Source: Rutidosis leptorrhynchoides
Lineage: Eukaryota > Streptophyta > Magnoliopsida > Asterales > Asteraceae
NCBI RefSeq assembly: GCF_046630445.1
Contig: NC_092342.1
Span: forward strand, 83,253,501-83,317,500
Length of the DNA stretch: 64,000 nucleotides
Reading direction: 5' to 3'
Part shown: positions 10,372 through 21,435 of the stretch, piece after piece
How the letters are laid out: the number at the start of each line of letters is the position of its first letter
Numbering within the stretch: the stretch's first letter is position 1
Made by a program: the position numbers and the translations under genes
Notes under the pieces: generated by a model
Databases searched by the model: none
What the model was told of the DNA's origin: nothing
What the model saw: only the letters and a program-made list of their open reading frames with translations

Positions 10372-11088
10372 CGTGATCCGCGAGTGACAACGCAAGATTT
10401 AGTAGATTCTAAGTTGTAGGTTTACTTTGTAATATCATAATGCGTTATAGCGCGTGTAATATTTTGTAGCATGTGTATTTTTGAAAAAATAAAAATATAT
10501 CATTGTGACGTGAGTTTGTGGTGCACCTATTGCTCGTATTATTGCTTTATTACCGATGACGTCATTATTTTTACTCTTGACATGTCATTGCTAATCTTTA
10601 TGTGCATTGATGTGCACTCAACACACACTTAGATCGCGCGCTCGTAGTCGCGTCTAAGAGTCTTCCAAACGTTCGTTTGGGACTGTGGTCAAGCGCGACT
10701 AACGCTTTTTTATGTATAGTCATGACTTGCAGATCCCTAGGTCTGCTCGAGTGGAACTAGGTCAACCCAATGACCATCACTCTCCGGTAAATAATCTAGT
10801 CTGTCTCCAAACAGACATCTTGCACACGGGAGCTAGGGAAAGCCATCCCTTGAAGAGGCCGGAACGCGCTAGTATGATACTGTGTGTGTGCAGTTTAAGT
10901 CAAGTAGCTCTTCTGCTTTCAAAGGCACAAGAAATAATCGACTGAAAATGACTTGTTGCTTTAATATAATCAAAAAGATGATTTTACAATGACGCAGTAC
11001 ACGATCGATCTACAAAGGCGCGTTCTTTTAGTAATTACATGTAAATCTAGACAAAGTAGGTGAGTGATCAATTCTCCTAATTTCTATA
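10372..11088. other. Spacer between accessory gene and integrase of element A
   Basis: No coding frame is supported. The left 120 bp, with AT-rich AATAAAAATATATC near 10490, could be the 3' untranslated region and polyadenylation zone of the plus-strand accessory gene. The right part would be the 3' region following the integrase stop on the minus strand. The two genes of A are therefore convergent across this spacer. Confidence 0.5.
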
Positions 11089-12219
11089 TTACATGTAGCA
11101 TTTGTTAAGCGCGGTAGCATGCCAGCTCTGCTTAATTGGATTACCCTTTAGCTCTGCCAGTTTGTAAGTTCCAGTGTTACTGATTCCAATGACCTTGTAA
11201 GGTCCCTCCCAGTTTGGCCCCAACTTTCCAGTGTTTTGGGCCCTGCTCGCTTGGTTGTCGTGCCACACAAGGTCTCCCACTTTGTATGACCTTGCCCGCA
11301 CACGCTTATCGTAATATTTTGCGATGCGTTGTTTATTGGCCGCTTCACGAATTGCCGCCATTTCTCTGCGTTCTTCCATGTAGTCCAAGTTGGTGCGCAG
11401 CTTTTCATCATTTCCCTCTTCACTGTATGACAACATTCTTTCTGTTGGGACGATTATCTCTGCTGGGATCACCGCCTCAGAGCCGTATACCAAGCTGAAC
11501 GATGTTTCTCCTATGCTATTTTTGTGCGTCGTTCTATGTGACCATAGGACTTTTGGTAACTCATCCACCTATCCGCTGCGCTTCATTCCTAACCTTGCTT
11601 TGATGGTGTGCACAATATCCCTGTTCGTAACCTCACATTGGCCATTAGCCTGAGGGTGCGCCACGAAGGTGAAACGTTGCTTGATGTTCAAATCCTGACT
11701 CCAACTGCGGAAGGGGTTGCCTTCGAATTGTGTTCCATTGTCGCTGACAATTTTGTTAGGTATTCCGAACCTACATACAATGCTTTCCCAGAAAAAATCT
11801 CGGATCCGCTTACTGGTGATGGTGCGCAGGGGTTTCGCTTCTACCCCTTTAGTGAAGAAGTCGATAGCGACCACTAGGTATTCAGCATTCCCAGCACCCT
11901 TTAGGAAAGGTCCTACTATGTCGATAGCCCAATTGCAGAACGGCCATGGTGACGTGATAGGTATCATTGGGTGTTGCAGCGCTCTGCTAACTGGTGCGTG
12001 CAATTGACATTCTTGGCAGACTCTTATCCTTTCTGCCGTGTCAGCGTACATCCTGGGGCAATAAGACCTTAGTCACTTAATCCTCTCAGTGACTGTCCTC
12101 GATCTAGAGTGTAATCCACAAGATCCTTTGTGAAGCTTGTCAATAATTGTGGCGGCCTCCTTGGGTCCCACGCAGCGCAAGGAGGCGCCTAGATAAGATT
12201 TCCGATATAGGACCTCCCC
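11089..12219 (-). pseudogene. Integrase of element A
   Basis: Reading leftward: the HHCC zinc finger (HKGSCGLHS, then CQECQ), and the DDE core with D in WAIDIVGPF, D in IVSDNGTQF and E in NGQCEVTN. Then comes the C-terminal GPY-type module (GPNWEGPYKVIG), ending at 11089. This is the order of a Ty3/gypsy integrase and all three catalytic acidic residues are still present. Three in-frame stops interrupt it: TGA at about 12232, TGA at about 12073 and TAG at about 11568. Each can be explained by one C-to-T or G-to-A transition, the usual decay of methylated plant transposons. It is not functional as it stands. Confidence 0.85.
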
Positions 12220-13728
12220 TCACAGTTCATAATTTGGCGCTTTCACCCTGATCTTCATTGCTTCCTTCTCGTTTTCAGGTAAGGACCCAGTTCGCAGGAA
12301 TTCTATGATGTCTGTCATCCAAGTCGCTTCTTCCTCTTCGACAGATGCAACTGTTACCTCAGGCTTAGTGGATTTCTTGAAAACTTGTTCTACTAGTAGC
12401 TTCTTTTCCAAATGGTTGAAGGTGAGAGCTACCAACTTACTAAGTACGTCCGCCTGTTTGTTCTGACTCCTAGGGATTTGACTGATTCTGAAGTCGATGA
12501 ATATATCCGCTAGAGAGTGGACCAGAGCTAGGTATGATTGCATGGATTTTTCATTGGCGTCGAACGTGCCATTTATCTGATTAGCGACTAATTGCGAATC
12601 CACATAGGCTTGTAGCTTTTTTACTCCCAACTCCCGGGCTATATGCATCCCTGCTAATAGTGCCTCATATTCTGCCTCGTTGTTTGTCATCTTAAAGTTA
12701 AACATCAGCTCGTATGTATGCTCTTGCTGATGCGGACCTGTGAGGATTAAACCTGCTCCAGCGCCCTCGGAGCTTGCTGCGCCGTTGTTATAGAGCTCCC
12801 ATAGTTCGGGAGAAGGCGCGAGGAGTAGTTCAGAGTCGTAGATCACCGGTATATCAGCGGCTGTTTCGGCCAGATAGTCGGCCATTACCTGTCCCTTAAT
12901 AGCGCTGCTAGCGCAATACACAATTTCGTGTTCGCCCAGCTCTATCGCCCATTTGGTCAGTCTTCCCGATATTTCTGGCTTGTAGAGCAGTTGTCGAATA
13001 GGTTTAGGGATGGCAATGGATCGGATATGGATCGGGTGAGGCCGTATCCATATCCATATCCATTTATTTTTTTTAGTTTTCATCCATCCATATCCATATC
13101 CGTCGGGTGAAGCGGGTTAATGGATAATTATCCATATCCATTTAAATTTATCTTATTTTTAACAATTATAAGCGGTGGTTCATTATATACGATCAAAAGT
13201 AATATTTTTTTAATAGTTTATGCAACCGAAAGTCACATTTTTACTAATCTATATAACAAATATTCAATAAATAGTCTATTAAATGTGTAAAGATATCGAC
13301 ATGTAAGTTGCTTACTTTTAGTTACATGGAATCACATTTAAACCACCAAATTACGATAAATACATTTAAATTAAACAAAACAAAATATAAGAATAAAGTT
13401 ATATTTTTAGAAAAAATATAATGAAAGATGAATATGAATATAATTAATGAAATATCACTACATAAATGATACTAATTTGAGTGATAAATTTATATATTTA
13501 GTTATTTCGGGTGGAAGCGGGTTCATCCATGGGTGAAATTTTTTTATCCATATCCATATCCATATCCATTTAGATCGTCCATATCCACGAATAATTGGAT
13601 GGATCGGATGGATATCCACTGGATTGGGTATCCATTGCCATCCCTAAATAGGTTGGTTAGTGAGCACCGTGATCGGGTGCGCTTGAAAATACATGCGTAG
13701 GCGGCGGGAAGTGATGACGAGCGCGTAC
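12220..13728 (-). pseudogene. RNase H (C-terminal half) and second, archaeal-type RNase H of element A, split by a MITE
   Basis: The right part (13728-13647) encodes the end of the canonical RNase H of the RT unit (VITSRRLRMYF, TVLTNQPI). The frame continues left of the MITE at 13004 (LLYKPEISGRLTKWAIELGEHEIVY). It is followed by a second RNase H (GAGAGLIL, TNNEAEYEALLAG, QAYVDSQLVANQ, SQNKQADVLSKL). A second RNase H of this type is the hallmark of the Tat lineage. In its first catalytic motif, where family members usually have an Asp before GA, this copy has Asn (YNNGA), so activity is doubtful even before the insertions. The apparent start within the MITE is an artefact: frame residues 1-25 are MITE sequence. 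Confidence 0.8.
13005..13646. mobile_element. Non-autonomous hAT-type MITE, 642 bp
   Basis: Terminal inverted repeats TAGGGATGGCAATGGAT (left) and ATCCATTGCCATCCCTA (right) bound a 642-bp AT-rich core without coding capacity. They are flanked by a perfect 8-bp target-site duplication AATAGGTT (12997-13004 and 13647-13654). An 8-bp TSD with TAGGG termini is characteristic of the hAT superfamily. Near both ends there are runs of ATCCAT/ATGGAT words, the subterminal repeats expected as transposase-binding sites. It interrupts the RNase H of element A, which gives exact reconstruction evidence for the TSD. Confidence 0.9.
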
Positions 13729-14871
13729 TGTAACAACCCTGCTTTTTTCGTTACTTCCGTTAACCTTCCGTTAGTTTATTTAACGGCGATTACTTGACTT
13801 TTATGTGTTTATGTGTAATAAATACATACCTGATCATTGAAGGGTGACAATAATTAATATGGGTTAATATTAATTCGAATAAATATTTCGGATAATGAAA
13901 TACGATAAAAACGATACGGTTTTGATAAATACTTTTTGAGCAACGAAACGCTCGGGTTTATTTTAATAATTAATTTATTAATTATTAACTTTTTAAAAAT
14001 AATTAATTTTATTGGGTTTTTAATAAATTAACGTTTGGTTGCGTTTAACGATCGGTTTAGCGTTCCGGGCCTTCGGTACGATTAAACGGCACTTGAAACG
14101 AGCCACGATTACAAGGAATTGCAAAACACGAGCCCGGGAGTCACCCCCATGGGCCATTCGGCCGAAGACCCCCTCCCCACCCCTTTTATTTTAAAAACTT
14201 GCAACTTGGAGGACTTAAGTGCAATTTAGGAGAACTAGGGTTAGCATAAATACTTGTATTAAACCTAAAATTAGATAAAACTCTCACAAGAAAAGATACC
14301 AGTCGAATTTTTGGCTCCTCCCACCCCCTTGGCTGCCGTTGACTTCCATCACCACTACCACCATCAAAAATTTAATTTTTGCCCTAGCCTTGAACATCAA
14401 AGTTGCAATTCGTGTTATCCTCTACGCGTGTGTGTAATTCTTTTCGCAATTAGAAGTATAATTAGCTAAACCCTAATCTTAAAAATCTGATTTTTTTAAT
14501 GTTTCATAGTTATGTTGTCAATTGCTCAAGTCTATACGCGTACATGTTAATGGTTATCGTTAATTTGATCGTTTGATGTGTTGGGGTTTAAAACCGAATT
14601 GTTTATAGCATGATCAGTGAATTTTGATTTTTCAAATGCATGATATTTTGTGTTAATTAGATTCCTTGCGAAAAACTATTGATTTTAGGCTTTGGATTCG
14701 CGTGATTTCGTTCCCGGATGATCAAGTTATGTCCATTTGAATTAACGTTGTGTTTTTGTTGTGTAATCAGAAATCTGGGTTTGATAGACCACGAATTGGC
14801 ATGTGAAAATTATACCACTGGAAATATAATTTAAAAACACTCAAGTTACACTAGGATATCATGTCGTTTGC
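13729..14871 (+). repeat. 5' LTR of element B, first part
   Basis: Aligns with 52772-53920 of the 3' LTR with roughly 3-4 percent substitutions in the stretches I compared. It is interrupted at TTTGC (14867-14871), the target-site duplication of element C. The remainder of the LTR resumes at 45185. No coding sequence. Confidence 0.9.
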
Positions 14872-14894
14872 TGTAGTGACTCGAACTTTTCTAT

Positions 14895-14932
<38 letters not shown>

Positions 14933-17900
14933 TGAGATTGATATTTACATGACTAAATGTTTCCAACGTGTTAAGCAATCAAACTTGTTAAGACTTGATT
15001 AAATGAAATAAGTTTCATATAGACAATTGATCACCCAAGTTGACCGGCGATTCACGAACGTTACAAATGTGTAAAAACTACATGTTGTGGTATATATAGT
15101 CATATATATATGGTTGACATGAGATTATAATGAGTAAGTATCTCACTAAGTATATTAACAATGTGTGATATACATAAGAAATGAGATTACTAAGTTAAGA
15201 AACTCGAAATGATATATATAACGATTATCATTATGATAACGTCTACTAAATACATATGTATCATATTAAGATATTGATACACTATATTTAACATGATAAA
15301 ATGATATTTAAATATATCATTAAGTGTGTTAACAATGAACTGCATATGTAAAAACAAGACTACTAACTCAAGAGTTACGAAACGAGACTTATATGTAACG
15401 ATTATCGTTGTAACGATATTTTAATGTATATATCATATTAAGAGATATTCATACATCATAATATAATGATTACATAATAATTTAACATCTCATTTGATAT
15501 AATAAACATTGGGTTAACAACATTAATTGAGATCGTTAACTTAAAGGTTTCAAAACAACACTTACATGTAACGACTAACGAAGACTTAACGACTCCATTA
15601 GAATGTATATACATGTTGTGTTTTGATATGTATTCTTACACTTTTGAAAGACTTCAAGACACATATCAAAGTACTTCTACTTAACAAAAATGCTTACAAT
15701 TACATCCTCGTTCAGTTTCATCAACAATTCTACTCGTATGAACCCGTATTCATACTCGTACAATACACAGCTTTTAGATGTATGTACTATTAGTATATAC
15801 ACTCCAATGATCAGCTCTTAGCAGCCCATGTGAGTCACCTAACACATGTGGGAACCATCATTTGGCAACTAGCATGAAATATCTCATAAAATTACAAAAA
15901 TATTAGTAATCATTCATGACTTATTTACATGAAAACAAAATTACATATCCTTTATATCGAATCCATATACCAACGACCAAAAACACCTACAAACACTTTC
16001 ATTCTTCAATTTTCTTCATCTAATTGATCTCTCTCAAGTTCCATCTTCAAGTTCTAAGTGTTCTTCATAAATTCCATAAGTATAGTTTCATAAAAATCAA
16101 GAATACTTCCAAGTTTGCAAGTCTACTTCCAAGCTTTCTAATCCATTCCAAGTAATCATCTAAGATCAAGGAATCTTTGTTATTTATAGTAGGTTATCTT
16201 TCTAATTCAAGGTAATATTCATATTCAAACTTGATTCAATTTTTACAACTATAACAATCTTATTTCGAGTGAAAATCTTACTTGAAATGTTTTCGTGTCA
16301 TGATTCTGCTTCAAGAACTTTCAAGCCATCCAAGGATCCTTTGAAGCTAGATCCATTTTTCTCATTTCCAGTAGTTTTATCCAGAAAACTTGAGGTAGTA
16401 ATGATATTCATAACATCATTCAATTCATACATATAAAGCTATCTAGTTCAAAGGTTTAAACTTGTAATCACTGGAACATAGTTTAATTAATTCTAAACTT
16501 GTTCGCAAACAAAAGTTAATCCTTCTAAATTTACTTTTAAAATAAACTAAACACATGTTCTATATCTATATGATATGCTAACTTAATGATTTAAAACCTG
16601 AAAACACGATGAACACCATAAAATCGGATATACGCTGTCGTAGTGAAACCGGGGGCTGTTTTGGTTTGGATAATTAAAAACTATGATAAACTTTGATTTA
16701 AAAGTTATTCTTCTGGGAAAATGATTTTTCATATGAACATGAAACTATATCCAATAATCTTGGTTAAACTCAAAGTGAAAGTATGTTTTTCAAAATGGTC
16801 ATCAAGATGTCGTTCTTTCGACGGAAATGACTACCTCTTTAGTAATTGACATGTAACTTAAATTTCCGACTATAAACTTATACTTTTTCTGTTTGGATTC
16901 TTAAATTAGAGTTCAATATGAAATCATAGCAATTTGATTCACTCAAAATGGATTTAAAATGAAGAAGTTATGGGTAAAACAAGATTTGATATTTTTGATC
17001 TTTTTAGCTACGGGAAATGTTTAACAAATCTATACAAATCATATCCTAGCTAACTTATATTGTATTATACATGTATTCTAATATATTATGTAATCTTGGG
17101 ATACCATAGACACGTATGCAAATGTTTTGACATATCATATCGACCCATGTATATATATTATTTGGAACAATCATAGACACTCTATATGCAGTAATGTTGG
17201 AGTTAGCTATACAGGGTTGAGGTTGATTCCAAAAATATATATACTTTGAGTTATGATCTAGCCTGAGACGTGTATACACTGGGTCGTGGATTGATTCAAG
17301 ATAATATATATCGATTTATTTCTGTACATCTAACTGTGGACAACTAGTTGTAGGTTATTAACGAGAACAGCTGACTTAATACACTCAAATCTTTAAAACA
17401 TAATAAAAATGGTTGTAATTAGATTTTGATCATACTTTGATATATATGTACATATTTGTATAGGTTCGTGAATCGATCCGTGGCCAAGTCTTATTTCTGA
17501 GGAAGGAAATATCTGTGAAAGTGAGTTATAGTCCCACTTTTAAAATCTAATATTTTTGGGATGAGAATACATGCAGGTTTTATAAATGATTTACAAAATA
17601 GACATAAGTACGTGAAACTACATCTATGGTTGAATTATCTAAATCGAATATGCCCCTTTTTATTAAGTCTGGTAATCTAAGAATTAGGGAACAGACACCC
17701 TAATTGACGCGAATCCTAAAGATATATCTATTGGGCCTAACAAACCCCATCCAAAGTACCGGATGCTTTAGTACTTCGAAATTTATATCATATCCGAAGG
17801 GTGTCCCGGAATGATGGGGATATTCTTATATATGCATCTTGTTAATGTCGGTTACTAGGTGTTCACCATATGAATGATTTTTATCTCTATGTATGGGATG

Positions 17901-18351
17901 TGTATTGAAATATGAACTCTTGTGGTCTATTGTTACGATTTGATATATATAGGTTAAACCTATAACTCACCAACATTTTTGTTGACGTTTAAAGCATGTT
18001 TATTCTCAGGTGAATACTAAGAGCTTCCGCTGTTGCATACTAAAATAAGGACAAGATTTGGAGTCCATGTTTGTATGATATTGTGTAAAAACTGCATTCA
18101 AGAAACATATGTCGATGTAATATATTTCTATTGTAAACCATTATGTAATGGTCATGTGTAAACAGTATATTTTAGATTATCATTATTTGATAATCTACGT
18201 AATGATTTTAAAACCTTTATTGACAAAATAAAGGTTATGGTTGTTTTAAAAATGAATGCAGTCTTTGAAAAACGTCTCATATAGAGGTCAAACCTCGCAA
18301 CGAAATCAATTAATATGGAACGATTATAATCAATATGAACGGGACATTTCA
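14872..18351 (+). repeat. 5' LTR of element C (3480 bp)
   Basis: Begins TGTAGTGACTCG and ends GGGACATTTCA two bases before the primer site. It matches 24878-25501 plus 42345-45179 along its whole length. Differences include an expanded TA tract near 14902-14928 that is short in the 3' copy. It contains an intron-like module (17521-18009) shared with the LTRs of B, E and F. No genes. Confidence 0.92.
17521..18009 (+). other. Intron-like module in the LTR of C
   Basis: The left end reads GAAA/GTGAGT, a consensus 5' splice site. The right end reads GTTTATTCTCAG/GT, preceded by a pyrimidine-rich stretch and possible branch points (ACTCACC, TTGAC). The 3' LTR copy spans 44348-44837 with both sites intact. 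The same pair bounds 46310-46807 and 55045-55553 in B (donor weakened to GTGAAT in the second) and, on the minus strand, 510-980 in F and 56370-56836 in E. Splicing itself is inferred, not shown. Confidence 0.45.
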
Positions 18352-18353
18352 GT

Positions 18354-18365
18354 TGGTATCCGAGC
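18354..18365 (+). other. Primer-binding site of element C
   Basis: TGGTATCCGAGC, two bases after the LTR, is complementary to the initiator tRNA-Met 3' end with one mismatch (C in place of A at the eighth base). It establishes plus-strand orientation. Confidence 0.8.
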
Positions 18366-18560
18366 GTTGGTCTTAGAGAACCAGAAAATTTGCATTAGTG
18401 TATCTTATCGAGTTTGTTAGGATGCATTAGTGAGTCTGGACTTCGACTGTGTTTTCTTTAAAAATGACTGCGTAACATTTTTGTTGGAAACTATATATTA
18501 TTAACATGTAAATATTATGTGATATATTAATCTCTTAACATGTTTGATATTGTGTGATAG

Positions 18561-19154
18561 ATGTCTACCTCTAGCACAAATCCCATTGACTCACCTAATA
18601 ATAACGAAGAGTCGAATATATATTGGCAAGATTCACAAGTTCCCGAAGAATCAGAAGAAGAGGAAACGGAACCGGAAGAAGAGGAACCGGAAGAAGAGGA
18701 GGTTCCGGAGGGGGGAATAGTAGAAACCACAGAAAACCGGTCAAATAAAAGAAAATCCTCAACCAATGGACCAAAGTTAATAATGGTCAATGGTGTTTCC
18801 GCTAAGGAAGCAAAATATTGGGAAAATTACCAATTTTCCGATGAATCGGATCCTGATGAGGATTCCGATGATGTTATAGAAATTACCCTGACCCAATTTA
18901 ATGAGGCAAAAGAAAATAATAAGGGAAAAGGCATCAAAATAGAGAAATCTAATTCCGACCCCGATGAACTTTATATGTACCGTCAACACCCGTATTTTCA
19001 ATATCGTGACAATAACCCGGGAACCTCTAAACCACCAGGTTTTTCTAAACCAATGTGGAAAATGACGGCTCGTATTAGAGGAACATCATATATCCCTAGA
19101 AAATTAGGAAAAAGAACCAAGTCCGAAGAAGAAGAAACCAGTGATTCAGATTAG
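18561..19154 (+). CDS. Acidic, disordered accessory ORF of element C (197 aa)
   Basis: An intact ORF between the primer site and gag, beginning about 195 bp after the PBS at ATGTCTACC. The product is strongly acidic, with Glu-rich runs at about residues 29-54, a second Asp/Glu/Ser cluster at 92-103, and a basic segment near the C-terminus (RIRGTSYIPRKLGKRTK) before a final acidic tail. It has no membrane segment or known fold that I recognise, and it looks intrinsically disordered. Element B has an unrelated coiled-coil ORF at the equivalent position, reached through a similar leader, so this is an accessory slot used by both. Function unknown. The lack of stop codons, while gag-pol has many, is notable but may be chance given its size. 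Confidence 0.6.
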   Translation: MSTSSTNPIDSPNNNEESNIYWQDSQVPEESEEEETEPEEEEPEEEEVPEGGIVETTENRSNKRKSSTNGPKLIMVNGVSAKEAKYWENYQFSDESDPDEDSDDVIEITLTQFNEAKENNKGKGIKIEKSNSDPDELYMYRQHPYFQYRDNNPGTSKPPGFSKPMWKMTARIRGTSYIPRKLGKRTKSEEEETSDSD

Positions 19155-19283
19155 AGGGGTGTGAGCATGTTGTGTAATAAATGTATTGTAGTGTGCTTGT
19201 ACTTTTATGTTCTATGTAAAAATTGCTTGTATTGTTTGTTATTACGAATCTAATCCTCGTCTATTTTACAGTATAAAAACAAA

Positions 19284-19976
19284 ATGGACGTTAAGGGTAG
19301 ACAACCGAATATTTTAGAAGACCTACCAGAGGATATGATTGAGGAAATCTTGTCTAGAGTCGGTCAGAATTCATTAGCACATTTAGTTATGGCGAAATTA
19401 ACTTGTCAAACATTTGAAAGACTTTCCAGAAATGCCTTAGTTTATAAAAGGCTTTCCTTTGATAGGTGAGGTATATCACATTGGGGAGACTTTAAGTTAC
19501 GCCGTGTTTTCTTTAAAGCGTTAAATGCGGGGAACCCAAATGCAATTTTACGCTACGGGTTAAGAACCTATTTTGACTCAACATATCCCAACATAGGATT
19601 TTGTGAATTAGAAAAAGCTTCTAACATGCAACATAAAGAAGCATGTTATGCTTACGGGTTAGTAATGTTCGCTTCTTACCAAAGTGAGAAAAAGAACATC
19701 GGATTGCAGCTTTTAAATAAAACTTTCCCACAAGTGACGGATTCAGTAGTTGGGGTGAGAAACAAGGTTTTTAGATTATTACGGGGCTGTTGGACATTAC
19801 GAAACCCTCGTCCTTTTGACGACATTACAACATGCTGCCTAGCCAATGGTCATAACGATTATTTTCCACAAGACCAAGGATGGGAAGTCGTCTTAGTAAA
19901 ACCAGAATGCATGACTTGTTTCTGGACTTATGAATTACGTGTCTTTATTTCCATTGCTGAACAACTTGCGTATTAA
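19284..19976 (+). pseudogene. F-box protein ORF carried by element C, one nonsense codon
   Basis: Residues 10-60 form an F-box (LEDLPEDMIEEILSRVG, then LTCQTFERLS and VYKRLSF), the SKP1-binding module of SCF ubiquitin ligases. After a TGA at 19467-19469 the same frame stays open to 19976 (230 codons in all). This part resembles plant F-box proteins of the At1g67623/At2g35280 type: a Sel1-like region (GNPNAILRYGLRTYF, HKEACYAYGLVMF) and a C-terminal Cys-containing stretch (WEVVLVKPECMTCF). It lies in sense orientation between the acidic ORF and gag, inside the element as defined by its LTRs and TSD. It is intronless, so capture from a host mRNA is plausible. The TGA is a likely transition (from CGA or TGG). 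Family assignment is from memory. Confidence 0.75.
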
Positions 19977-20299
19977 CTAGATTTATCTTCAAAACTGTCC
20001 TGTATCATAGTGTACTATATTTCATGTTATATGTAATATAGCGAAGTTGTAAGTTTGAAGAATATTTGTATGTGATATATTATTATAATCAGTTTTTCAT
20101 ATGGAATTGTAGTAGTTGAATTGTATATTAGCTACTAAGTATGAACTTAACGGGTAGGTAGTAACCGAATTTAAACTTATAAAATGCTAATATGAAGGAA
20201 AAGCTTTTATAAATGAGTTCATATTATGCTACGAGATACTATTGACTACTCTTAATATTCTGTATCATTAACTTGTTTCATTTGACTATTTTGAAGGAA

Positions 20300-21435
20300 A
20301 TGGCACCGACTACTCGACACACCTTGAATATGAGCGAAGAGGAATTTCGTGCCTTTCTTGCTTCAAACATAGCCGCAGTACAGGTCGCGCTACATACCAA
20401 CAATAACTCTGAATCTAGCAATACAGCTAACGGCACAAGAAATCGTGTAGGTTGCTCCTACAAGGAATTCACTGCCTGCAAACCTTCAGAATTTGATGGG
20501 ACCGAAGGACCAATCGGATTGAAATGGTGGACCGAGAAAGTTGAATCGGTGTTTGCCATAAGTAAGTGTGCTGAAGGAGACAACGTGAAGTACGCTACGC
20601 ATACCTTCACAGGTATTGCGTTAACATGGTGGAATACCTATCTAGAGCAAGTGGGACAAGATGCTGCTTACGCACTACTGTGGTCAGCATTCAAGCACTT
20701 GATGAACGAGAAGTACCGTCCCAGAATCGAGGTCAATAAGATCAAGTCAGAACTTAGAGGGTTACGAACACAGGGATTCGATATTACTTCGTACGAAAGA
20801 CGATTCACAGAATTGTGCGTATTGTGTCCGAGAGCGTTCGAAGATGAGGAAGAGAAGATCGACGCGTTTGTGAAAGGGTTACCGGAGAGAATCCAAGAAG
20901 ATATAAGTTCACAAGAGCCTGCCTCCATACAAAAGGCATGTAGAATGGCTCAAAAACTAGTGAACCAGATTGAGGGAAGAATTAAAGAACAGGCGGCCGA
21001 ATAGGCCAACGTGAGCTAGTAAAAAGAAAGTGGGGGGAAAACGGTGATAAGAGTCACCAATACAACAACAACTATCCCAACAATCGCAACATCAATCGCA
21101 ACTACAACAAACGACACAACAACAACAACAACTACAACAATCATCCCAACAACAATAACAACCGCAACAACAACAACAATCAGAAGCCGCTATGCCAAAG
21201 GTGTGAAAAGTATCACTCGGGGTTCTGCACCAAATTTTGAAACAAGTGTAAAAGAAATGGTCATAGCGCGGTGAAGTGTGAGGTCTACGGACCAGGGGTT
21301 AACAGAACGAAAGGAACAAATGGTGTCAGAACGAGTAATGGCGGAGCAAGTAGTGTCGGAGCAAGTTATGCCAATGTAGTTTGTTATAAATGTGGAAAAC
21401 CGGGCCACATTATTAGAAATTGCCCGAACCAGGAG
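20300..21435 (+). pseudogene. Gag of element C
   Basis: The start at MAPTTRH is preferred over an upstream in-frame ATG at 20273 because chromovirus gags begin this way. The capsid-like region shows the retrotransposon gag signature (FDGTEGPIGLKWWTEKVE, ALTWWNTYLEQ, FDITSYERRFTELC). It is followed by an Asn-rich linker from (AAC)n repeats (21044-21180) and three zinc knuckles, the last complete ([14 protein letters not shown], 21382-21423). A TAG ends the frame at 21002-21004, and a TGA at about 21238 replaces a Cys of the middle knuckle. Gag packages RNA in cytoplasmic virus-like particles in this family. Confidence 0.85.

Noticed and set aside
17055-17279. 74-codon minus-strand ORF, repeated at 43883-44107
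   Set aside because: It lies antisense in the two LTRs of C and is conserved only because the LTRs are copies of each other.
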